A stretch of 5,160 bases of DNA from an uncultured Burkholderiales bacterium (GTDB lineage Bacteria; Pseudomonadota; Gammaproteobacteria; Burkholderiales; Burkholderiaceae), in the NCBI GenBank assembly GCA_903845315.1, contig CAIMWY010000197.1:1-5160 (forward strand), given 5' to 3'. This document shows, piece by piece, positions 1 through 5,160 of the stretch (position 1 is the first letter of the stretch; the number at the start of each line of letters is the position of its first letter). The notes under the pieces are model-generated. The model was not told the DNA's origin. It saw only the letters and a list, made by a program, of their open reading frames with translations, and did not search any database. The position numbers and the translations under genes are program-made.

Positions 1-206
1 TGACGCGATGTCACGCCAGGGTTGTGCACGATGACGGACATGACAGAAAAATCAACAGGCTTGAGTCCGTAGACCGCCATTTTTTCTAAAAATTCTCCAA
101 TGATGGCCAATGCAGCACGTCGAGCGTTGTAGCCAATCAAAGTTTCTAAAAAGCGGGTGTCGACTTTTTCAACTGAAGAAGATGGATTTTTTAAACTGCT
201 TCGCAT
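1..206 (-). CDS. MarR-family transcriptional regulator, N-terminal part (runs off left edge)
   Basis: The reading frame opens at an ATG at 206-204 and stays open to the window edge, giving 68 complete residues. It begins MRSSLKNPSS. Residues 16-48 form an amphipathic helix (DTRFLETLIGYNARRAALAI), followed by LKPVDFSVMSVIVHNPGVTSR at about 48-68. This 'helix, then P-V-D-F-S-V, then N-P-G-(I/V)-T-S-R' pattern matches the start of the winged helix-turn-helix in MarR regulators; the recognition helix and wing lie beyond the edge. MarR proteins are cytoplasmic dimers that usually repress nearby genes until a small ligand, often an aromatic acid or its CoA thioester, binds. The ATG lies 16 bases after the livF stop with only a weak GGA ribosome site (212-214), so the gene is probably the last of the transporter transcript or close to it. 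Its role as regulator of this operon is inferred. The family call rests on the N-terminal half only. Confidence 0.8.
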   Translation of the reverse strand, partial: MRSSLKNPSSSVEKVDTRFLETLIGYNARRAALAIIGEFLEKMAVYGLKPVDFSVMSVIVHNPGVTSR

Positions 207-222
207 GCTTGTCCAGATCGGT

Positions 223-951
223 TTATTTCTTGGCTGCACCTAAATAGGTTTCTATCACGCGAGGGTCTTGCGCTAAGTCGGATGCTATGCCTTGCAAACT
301 GATTTCGCCCATTTCGAGCACGCAGCCATGATCTGCCACGGCCAATGCTGCGCGTGCATTTTGTTCAACCAATACGATTGACACACCCGTTTGGCGAAGC
401 GTTTCGATGATGTTGAAAATTTCTTTGACGATCAGTGGGGCTAAACCCAAGCTAGGTTCGTCCAACATCAGCAAAGAAGGGCGCGACATGAGGGATCGAC
501 CCACCGCCAACATCTGACGCTCACCGCCGGACAAGGTGCCAGCTTCTTGAAGACGGCGCTCCTTTAAGCGTGGAAATAAATCGTAGACATCATCTATGCG
601 TTTGCGCCATTCAGCATTGCCCAAACGCATTTGTCGATAGCCGCCAAGCACCAAGTTGTCTTCAACTGTCATGGTGCTGAAGAGTTCGCGTTTTTCGGGT
701 ACCAATGAAATACCTTGCATCACGCGTTCCTCTAAGGTCAATTCCTTGATCGATTGGCCATTGAATTCAATCACCCCCTGCGCCGGCAAAATGCCCATCA
801 GGCTATTTAAGAAGGTAGATTTACCAGCGCCATTAGGGCCGATGACTGTGATCACACTGCCTTTCACGGCTTCGAGACTGATGCCGTGCAGCACTTGCGC
901 TTTCCCGTAACCAGCATGCAATTGTTGTACTTTGAGAATGGGGGATGTCAT
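223..951 (-). CDS. livF: HAAT-family ABC transporter ATPase, LivF type
   Basis: A 242-residue cytoplasmic ATPase, the usual length for LivF, that powers import with the LivG half of the neighbouring fusion. The ABC motifs are intact. Walker A is GPNGAGKST (38-46). The Q-loop region reads VPEKRELF (84-91), the LivF variant in which the usual Gln is replaced. The signature is LSGGERQ (140-146), Walker B is LMLDEP (161-166), and the switch region reads LVEQN (194-198), with Gln in place of His as is normal for LivF. The frame is open upstream to an ATG at 1038, but that would add 29 residues overlapping livG and unlike any LivF N-terminus. The ATG at 951 gives MTSPILKVQQLHAGYG, a typical start, and has GGAG (959-962) 7 bases upstream. 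Its start lies one base past the livMG stop (TGACATG), so the two are very likely translationally coupled. The gene ends in GAAKK, 16 bases before the MarR gene. The substrate cannot be read from this subunit. Confidence 0.95.
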   Translation of the reverse strand: MTSPILKVQQLHAGYGKAQVLHGISLEAVKGSVITVIGPNGAGKSTFLNSLMGILPAQGVIEFNGQSIKELTLEERVMQGISLVPEKRELFSTMTVEDNLVLGGYRQMRLGNAEWRKRIDDVYDLFPRLKERRLQEAGTLSGGERQMLAVGRSLMSRPSLLMLDEPSLGLAPLIVKEIFNIIETLRQTGVSIVLVEQNARAALAVADHGCVLEMGEISLQGIASDLAQDPRVIETYLGAAKK

Positions 952-952
952 G

Positions 953-2719
953 TCAGTGCTCCGTTCCCAAGTAGGCCGCACGAACTGCGGGGCTGGCTTG
1001 AATTTCTGCCGGCGTACCTTGAGTGAGCAATGTGCCAAATTCCATCACCACAAGATGGTCACAAACTTCCATGACCAATTCCATGTCGTGTTCGACCAAC
1101 AAAATGCTCATGCCCTCAGTTTGCAGTTGGCGCAAAACTTTGATGAGGTCTTGTTTTTCTTTATGACGCAGACCTGCAGCCGGTTCATCAAGCAACAACA
1201 ATGCAGGGTCGCAACATAGAGCGCGTGCAATTTCCATCAGACGTTGTGGGCCCATGGCCAAATTGCCTGCTTGTTCATTCAGGTAATTGCCCATGCCAAT
1301 GCGCTCCAACTGATGCTGCGCCTCTTTCATGAATCGTTGCTCTTCGGTATGGTTAGTGCCTAACATGGAAGAGATCACGCCAGACTTTCCTCGGGTGTAA
1401 GCACCCAAAGCCACGTTTTCCAAAACGGTCATATCGGGAATCATCTTCACGTGTTGGAAGGTGCGCGCCATGCCTTGACGAGAAATATCCCGCGTGGGCA
1501 GTGAAGTGATATCTTGACCACGATAAGTCACTTGACCTGATGATTTAGAAAGGACACCGGTGATTAAATTGAAAGTGGTCGACTTGCCTGCGCCGTTAGG
1601 ACCAATGAGACCTATGATTTTCCCAGCGTGAATGTCAAAACTGATGTCATTGACTGCTACCAGGCCGCCAAACTGTTTGCGAATTTTGTCGACTTTCAAA
1701 ACCAGTTCACCCATGACCGGTTTGGTGCGAGTACTTAATGGCGCTGCATCTTGCCAGTCCATTTTGCGAGGGGGTCGCGGAAACTTGCGCGCCACCAAAG
1801 ACCAAATGCCTTCTGGTAAATATTGGAGGACCAAGACCATGGCCACACCAAATACAATCACTTCGTAGCTGCCGCTGGTGCCAATCAATGCGGGCAAGGC
1901 CACTTGTAAATAATCGTCAAGTAACTTGATGAGGCCGGCGCCCACAATGGCGCCCCAAACATAGCCAACGCCGCCAATCACGGCCATGAACAAATATTCA
2001 ATGCCCATCTTCAGGCCAAAAGCCGATGGATTCACAGTGCGTTGAAAGTGCGCCAACAACCAGCCTGCCACCGATGCGAACAATGCCGCTATCAAAAAGA
2101 CAGTGACTTTGTAACGAAATGTGCTGATGCCCATGGCTTCTGCCATTTGCGAGCCACCTTTCAGAGAGCGGATGGCGCGGCCAGGACGTGAATCTAACAA
2201 GTTGAGCAATGCAATGGCCCCTGTAATCAGAATGGCCCAAGTGAGTACGAAGAACAATCGACCTTGGCCAATGTCAACACTGCCTATTGACAAACTTTTT
2301 AGACCCAACAAACCGTCATATTTGCCCAAGGCGTCCAAGTTGCCCATCAGGTAATAGAGTGACAAGCCCCAGGCAATGGTGGCCAAGGGTAAATAGTGAC
2401 CTGACATGCGCAATGTGATCGCACCGACCACAATGGCGCTGACGGCCGTCAGGCCCAAGCCCACAAATACCGTCAGCCATGGTGACATGCCCGTATTCAA
2501 TGTGAGCCAAGCGGTGGTGTAGGCACCTACGCCCACAAACGCCGCTTGTCCAAAGGAGGTCAGCCCACCCACGCCAGTTAACAAGACCAAGCCCAAACAC
2601 ACCAATGCATACAAGCCGATGTAGTTCAGTTGTGCAATCCAGAAGTCAGGCAAAGGCAGCAGGGCAAGGACAGGAACTGCTGCGGCCAGCAGCCATATAA
2701 ATAGTTTTTGCTTGTTCAT
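953..2719 (-). CDS. HAAT-family ABC transporter permease-ATPase fusion (LivM-LivG)
   Basis: A single uninterrupted 588-residue chain joins two subunits that are separate in E. coli. Residues 1-310 are a LivM permease with several hydrophobic segments (about 6-22, 33-50, 82-104, 110-126, 155-175, 204-224, 240-265, 287-302). The LivM sequence GLTSFGQAAFVGVGAY (52-67) is present, as is a cytoplasmic coupling loop with AEAMGIS (193-199). A charged, proline-rich linker (311-338) leads to a LivG ATPase. Its Walker A is GPNGAGKST (373-381), the Q-loop is ARTFQH (Gln422), Walker B is LLLLDEP (507-513), and the switch is LVEHD (His544). The signature reads LAMGPQ (487-492); Ala at the second place is usual for LivG, but Pro replaces the Gln of LAYGQ in E. 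coli LivG. The start at 2719 is chosen over 2794 because it has GAGGA (2728-2732) 8 bases upstream and gives a normal LivM N-terminus. The longer form would only overlap livH. I know such fusions from Burkholderiales, so this is unlikely to be an assembly artefact. Confidence 0.93.
   Translation of the reverse strand: MNKQKLFIWLLAAAVPVLALLPLPDFWIAQLNYIGLYALVCLGLVLLTGVGGLTSFGQAAFVGVGAYTTAWLTLNTGMSPWLTVFVGLGLTAVSAIVVGAITLRMSGHYLPLATIAWGLSLYYLMGNLDALGKYDGLLGLKSLSIGSVDIGQGRLFFVLTWAILITGAIALLNLLDSRPGRAIRSLKGGSQMAEAMGISTFRYKVTVFLIAALFASVAGWLLAHFQRTVNPSAFGLKMGIEYLFMAVIGGVGYVWGAIVGAGLIKLLDDYLQVALPALIGTSGSYEVIVFGVAMVLVLQYLPEGIWSLVARKFPRPPRKMDWQDAAPLSTRTKPVMGELVLKVDKIRKQFGGLVAVNDISFDIHAGKIIGLIGPNGAGKSTTFNLITGVLSKSSGQVTYRGQDITSLPTRDISRQGMARTFQHVKMIPDMTVLENVALGAYTRGKSGVISSMLGTNHTEEQRFMKEAQHQLERIGMGNYLNEQAGNLAMGPQRLMEIARALCCDPALLLLDEPAAGLRHKEKQDLIKVLRQLQTEGMSILLVEHDMELVMEVCDHLVVMEFGTLLTQGTPAEIQASPAVRAAYLGTEH
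959..963 (-). promoter_or_regulatory. Ribosome binding site deciding the livF start
   Basis: CGGAG on the minus strand lies inside the final codons of livMG, 7 bases before the ATG at 951. It supports that start over the longer in-frame ATG at 1038. Confidence 0.75.
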
Positions 2720-2720
2720 G

Positions 2721-3761
2721 TCAGTGATCCTCGTCTGTATGGCCACTGCGCAAGGAGCGCACGAGGAGAACCGGCAAGACCAAAGTGAAGACAATCACTT
2801 CCTTGAACGCACTGGCCCAAAATGCGCCAAATGATTCCACAATGCCAACGAAAAGTGCACCCAGGAGTGCGCCCGGATAACTGGCCAGACCGCCCATCAC
2901 TGCGGCAACAAAACCCTTGAGGCCGATCAAAAAGCCCGAGTCATAAAACACCGTGGTGGTGGGGCCAATCAACAAGCCAGACAGTGCGCCAATGAGGGCC
3001 GCCATCAGGAAGGTAAGTTGCCCAGAAGTGTGGCTTGAGATACCCATCAAGCGGGCACCGGTTCGGTTGACGGCGGTTGCGCGCAGGGCTTTGCCACGCA
3101 GTGAACGTTCGAAGTAAAGCCACATCATGACAATGAGTGCCAAAGATGTGATGAAAATGATGACGGTTTGACCTGTCAATGCGACAGGCCCTAGGGTAAA
3201 GCGTTCATCCCAAAAGCTGGGGTTGCGAAAGCCTTCTGCACCGAAAAACAACAAGCCCAATCCGGTCATGGCAAAGTGCACACCTACTGAAACAATCAGC
3301 AAAAGCAAGGGCGTGGCTGATTCAAGAGACTGATAAGCCACACGGTACACCAGCGGACCAAAGGCCGTGACGATGGCGACACTTAAAACAGCTTGACTCC
3401 AAAGCGGAAACTTTTGCGGGGCAGCCCATATTGCTACCAACGAAACCAACACAGGAAACACCAGAGTCTTTAGCGCAGTTTGTAAAGCAAGTGCCACATT
3501 GCCATGATGGCGCCAACGCTCAATCAATTCCATCAAGGAAGCCACGCCTGCAATGATCAGCAACAACCAAACCGTACCAGGCGTTTTACCGGTTTGTAAC
3601 ATGGCTAAAGTGAGGGCGCCGTAGGCCACAAATTCGCCCTGTGGGATAAAAATCACACGCGTGACCGTGAACACCAACACAGTGGCCAACCCTAAGAGGG
3701 CATACACGGCGCCGTTGGTGACACCGTCTAGCAAGAGGATGCTGGCGATGGAGAAGTCCAT
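2721..3761 (-). CDS. livH: HAAT-family ABC transporter permease, LivH type (long form)
   Basis: An inner-membrane permease of 346 residues that pairs with the LivM half of the fusion to form the substrate channel. LivH features are the N-terminal LDGVTNGAVYALLGLATVLVF (11-31), IPQGEFVAYGA (39-49), the coupling loop with ARLMGIS (236-242), and the C-terminal GLKGFVAAVMGGLASYPGALLG segment (280-301). Hydrophobic stretches suggest eight to ten membrane segments. The protein is about 40-50 residues longer than E. coli LivH (about 308). The extra material appears to lie at roughly 58-140, where a hydrophobic segment, a charged ERWRHHG loop (81-87) and another hydrophobic segment occur. The start at 3761 gives the family-typical MDFSIASILLLDG. 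An in-frame ATG at 3821 would add an implausible cysteine-rich leader. The ribosome site at the chosen start is weak (CGGA, 3768-3771, 6 bases away). The gene ends in DEDH with TGA one base before the livMG ATG. Confidence 0.93.
   Translation of the reverse strand: MDFSIASILLLDGVTNGAVYALLGLATVLVFTVTRVIFIPQGEFVAYGALTLAMLQTGKTPGTVWLLLIIAGVASLMELIERWRHHGNVALALQTALKTLVFPVLVSLVAIWAAPQKFPLWSQAVLSVAIVTAFGPLVYRVAYQSLESATPLLLLIVSVGVHFAMTGLGLLFFGAEGFRNPSFWDERFTLGPVALTGQTVIIFITSLALIVMMWLYFERSLRGKALRATAVNRTGARLMGISSHTSGQLTFLMAALIGALSGLLIGPTTTVFYDSGFLIGLKGFVAAVMGGLASYPGALLGALFVGIVESFGAFWASAFKEVIVFTLVLPVLLVRSLRSGHTDEDH
2728..2732 (-). promoter_or_regulatory. Ribosome binding site deciding the livMG start
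   Basis: GAGGA on the minus strand lies inside the last codons of livH, 8 bases before the ATG at 2719. It supports this start over the longer in-frame ATG at 2794, and it implies coupling of livMG translation to termination of livH. Confidence 0.75.
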
Positions 3762-3854
3762 GAAATATCCGATACAAAAAACACAAGGTGCAAAAGATGG
3801 CGCTTCATGAGGCGCACACAAAGCGCGCGATCCTTTGCAAGCAAGCCTGAGGTC
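3762..3854 (-). other. 93-base spacer between binding-protein and livH genes, with small dyads
   Basis: This is the longest gap between two complete genes here; the two gaps after it are one base each. It holds two small symmetric elements. One is a 16-base near-palindrome at 3800-3815 (GCGCCTCATGAAGCGC on the minus strand, 14 of 16 positions symmetric). The other is a 5-base stem at 3819-3823 and 3833-3837 (CAAAG/CTTTG) around a 9-base loop. Neither is followed by a T-run typical of a strong terminator, although a run of six T occurs further along, nearer livH. In binding-protein operons, hairpins at this position often protect the upstream message or reduce read-through. That role is possible here but unproven, and an operator is an alternative. 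Confidence 0.35.
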
Positions 3855-4988
3855 TTATTCGACCTTGAACTTACCGTCGACCACTTTGGTCATTACGCCT
3901 GTTTCCAGGGTGTAACCCCAGTGGTCCGCAGGCGTCCAATTCATCACGCCATGAGAAAACACTGTACGGCCCATGGTTTCAAGGCTGTCACGCATAGCGC
4001 TACGGAATTCAGCAGTACCAGGCTTGGCTTTTTTCAGTGCCAAAGGGATGGCTTTTTCCATGGCCACTTGGAAGTCATAGGAGTGACCTGCAAACTGGTT
4101 GCGAGTGTTGGCGCCAAATTCTTTTTCAAATTTCTGTACAAAGTCCAAAGCCAGCTTTTTGGAGGGATGATTGTCAGCCAATTGGTCGCCCAACAATGCA
4201 GGGCCAGAAACGACGAAGGTGCCTTCAACAGCTTTGCCGCCAATGCGCGACAAATCTGGTGTCGCTGCTGCATGAGTTTGGTAAACCTTGCCTTTGTAGC
4301 CACGTTCTACCAAGCCCATTTGTGGCATGGCTGCACCAGAGCCTGAAGCAACCACCAAGATTGCGTCTGGATTTGCGGACGTTAATTTGAGAGCTTGTGG
4401 TGTGACGCTGGTGTCTGTCCTCGCAAAGCGTTCAACGCCCACCATCTTGATGCCAGCTTTTTCAAGTTCTGGTTGAACAGCGTCCAACCATTGTTGGCCA
4501 TACACGTCAGCGTAGCCCAAAAAGCCAAGGGTTTTGATGCCTTGTTTTTTCATGTGCTCGATCACGGCATGACCCATCACATTGTTTGATTGGGGTAAAC
4601 GAAACAGCCACTTGTCTTTGCCAGGTGGCACGCCCACGGGCGAACCAGCGATTTGCACGGTACCAGCTTCAGAAGCGATATCGGTCATTGCGGCAGCAAC
4701 AGGTGTGAGGCAAGAGCCGAAAATGATGTCAACTTTATCTTCAGTCACAAAACGGCGCGCATTGGCAGACCCTTTACCTGGATCGGAGGCATCGTCCAAA
4801 AGAATCACTGTGATTTTTTCACCGCCAATGGTTTTGGGGAACAGTTGCAATTGCTTTTGCATTGGCGTGCCCAAGCCAGAGCCTGGACCTGTGAGCGACA
4901 AGCTCACACCAATTTTGATTTCGGCCAGCGCTGCAGTGCTGGTGACCGCGGTGATGGCCAAGGCCAGCATAGTTTTTTTCAGTTTCAT
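3855..4988 (-). CDS. Periplasmic substrate-binding protein of HAAT-type ABC importer, probable aromatic-acid group
   Basis: A 377-residue type I periplasmic binding protein that delivers solute to the LivH/LivM channel. Residues 1-22 are a Sec signal peptide: KLKK, a hydrophobic core, then ALA before EIKIGVSLSLTGP, so cleavage is likely after Ala22. No lipobox Cys is present, so the mature form should be soluble. The two-lobed fold is supported by VILLDDASDP (61-70), VDIIFGSCLTP (86-96) at the expected ligand cleft, LGFLGYADVYG (154-164), NPDAILVVASGSGAA (206-220) and ERGYKGKVYQTH (228-239). The phrases FARTDTSVT, GKAVEGTF, SGPALL and HGVMNWTPADH resemble, from memory, the RPA1789-like group linked to uptake of aromatic or hydroxycinnamic acids, more than E. 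coli LivJ/LivK. Cys93 is the only Cys I see in the chain. The start is secured by AGGAGA (4994-4999) 6-7 bases upstream. A liv symbol is withheld because leucine binding is not supported. Confidence 0.9.
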   Translation of the reverse strand: MKLKKTMLALAITAVTSTAALAEIKIGVSLSLTGPGSGLGTPMQKQLQLFPKTIGGEKITVILLDDASDPGKGSANARRFVTEDKVDIIFGSCLTPVAAAMTDIASEAGTVQIAGSPVGVPPGKDKWLFRLPQSNNVMGHAVIEHMKKQGIKTLGFLGYADVYGQQWLDAVQPELEKAGIKMVGVERFARTDTSVTPQALKLTSANPDAILVVASGSGAAMPQMGLVERGYKGKVYQTHAAATPDLSRIGGKAVEGTFVVSGPALLGDQLADNHPSKKLALDFVQKFEKEFGANTRNQFAGHSYDFQVAMEKAIPLALKKAKPGTAEFRSAMRDSLETMGRTVFSHGVMNWTPADHWGYTLETGVMTKVVDGKFKVE

Positions 4989-5053
4989 TGTTGTCTCCTG
5001 AGGGGTTGGGTTGGTAAAAAGTTGATGGAAAAATTGGAATCAAATACTGGCAA
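4989..5053 (-). other. 65-base gap upstream of the binding-protein gene
   Basis: The gap holds the binding-protein ribosome site and an A/T-rich part (about 5010-5050). I searched it for a sigma-70 promoter and found only weak hexamer-like pieces, such as TTGCCA at the stop-codon end, without a matching -10. No terminator hairpin follows the upstream gene. Read-through from that gene is therefore as likely as a local promoter. Confidence 0.4.
4994..4999 (-). promoter_or_regulatory. Strong ribosome binding site of the binding-protein gene
   Basis: The minus strand reads AGGAGA, with AGGAG ending 6 bases before the ATG at 4988. It is the best Shine-Dalgarno match in the operon. This fits the common need for much more binding protein than membrane or ATPase subunits, and it fixes the start codon. 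Confidence 0.85.
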
Positions 5054-5160
5054 TCAACTGCACAGCGCTTTGATGTCCGCAGGAACAGTTATGGCTTTGA
5101 TGCGATCTGGATCGTCAGGGTGCTTGATGCAAAACGCACGAACCTCGGTGCCTTCGCACA
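5054..5160 (-). CDS. Unidentified protein, C-terminal 34 residues (runs off right edge)
   Basis: One minus-strand frame is open from the window edge to a TGA at 5056-5054. The last residues include CEGTEVRAFCIKHPDDPDR and end in IKAITVPADIKALCS. The other two minus frames stop earlier (one at TAA near 5091-5093, one at TGA near 5116-5118). The composition is hydrophilic and protein-like, with no membrane segment or recognisable motif. I do not recognise the family. It ends 65 bases before the binding-protein gene, in the same direction and with no visible terminator, so it may belong to the same transcript. If the importer carries an aromatic acid, an associated catabolic enzyme would be plausible, but nothing in these 34 residues shows it. 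A plus-strand frame from about 5073 is also open here but lacks a ribosome site. Confidence 0.55.
   Translation of the reverse strand, partial: CEGTEVRAFCIKHPDDPDRIKAITVPADIKALCS

Noticed and set aside
207..222. Terminator between livF and the MarR gene
   Set aside because: The 16-base gap is too short and has no hairpin or T-run.
952..1038. 29-residue N-terminal extension of LivF
   Set aside because: It overlaps the end of the LivG domain and is unlike LivF proteins. The ATG at 951 has its own ribosome site.
2720..2794. 25-residue N-terminal extension of the LivM-LivG fusion
   Set aside because: It overlaps the end of livH and does not resemble a LivM N-terminus. A good ribosome site marks the ATG at 2719 instead.
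3728..3808. Small minus-strand open frame (26 codons, MKRHLLHLVFFV...) starting in the spacer and overlapping the livH start
   Set aside because: There is no Shine-Dalgarno sequence before its ATG, and the overlap with livH explains most of its length. A leader peptide cannot be excluded but is not supported.
3807..4346. Plus-strand open frame of 179 codons opposite the binding-protein gene
   Set aside because: It lies wholly antisense to a well-supported gene, has no recognisable domain, and its composition is typical of a mirror frame.
4582..5001. Plus-strand open frame of 139 codons opposite the signal-peptide end of the binding-protein gene
   Set aside because: It is an antisense shadow; its apparent hydrophobic stretch is the complement of the signal-peptide region and shows no family motif.
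4989..5053. Possible sigma-70 promoter before the binding-protein gene
   Set aside because: Only partial hexamers are visible, with no acceptable -10 at the right spacing.
5073..5160. Plus-strand open frame at the right edge (MSAGTVMALMRSG...)
   Set aside because: It has no ribosome site, is Met/Ser-rich like a shadow frame, and competes with a more protein-like minus-strand frame.

Overview
All genes in this window read on the minus strand, so transcription runs from the right edge to the left edge. The window is one compact HAAT-type (branched-chain amino acid / 'Liv' class) ABC importer operon. In order of transcription it holds the last 34 codons of an unidentified gene (right edge), a periplasmic substrate-binding protein (livK-like), a permease (livH-like), a permease-ATPase fusion (LivM-LivG in one chain), a second ATPase (livF-like), and the first 68 codons of a MarR-family regulator that runs off the left edge. 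Intergenic gaps are 65, 93, 1, 1 and 16 bases. There is no convincing internal promoter or terminator, so the set looks like a single transcript, possibly continuing from the upstream gene.

The organism is probably a betaproteobacterium of the order Burkholderiales, perhaps Comamonadaceae-like. This is an inference from the protein sequence style, the LivM-LivG fusion layout and a moderate GC content judged by eye. No rRNA or marker gene is present to confirm it.

The parts form a complete importer. The binding protein is exported by a Sec signal peptide and captures solute in the periplasm. LivH and the N-terminal half of the fusion form the membrane channel. The C-terminal half of the fusion and LivF are the two ATPases. 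The binding protein resembles the group typified by Rhodopseudomonas RPA1789 (aromatic or hydroxycinnamic acid uptake) more than the leucine-binding LivJ/LivK proteins. Together with a MarR regulator at the operon end, this suggests an aromatic acid as substrate, controlled by that acid or its CoA thioester. This is a hypothesis from family resemblance and context.

I see no mobile elements, CRISPR arrays, RNA genes or long repeats, and no wholly novel system. The points worth a second look are the fused permease-ATPase with an altered ABC signature, two near-identical stop/start junctions, the likely aromatic rather than amino-acid substrate, and the unidentified gene at the right edge.
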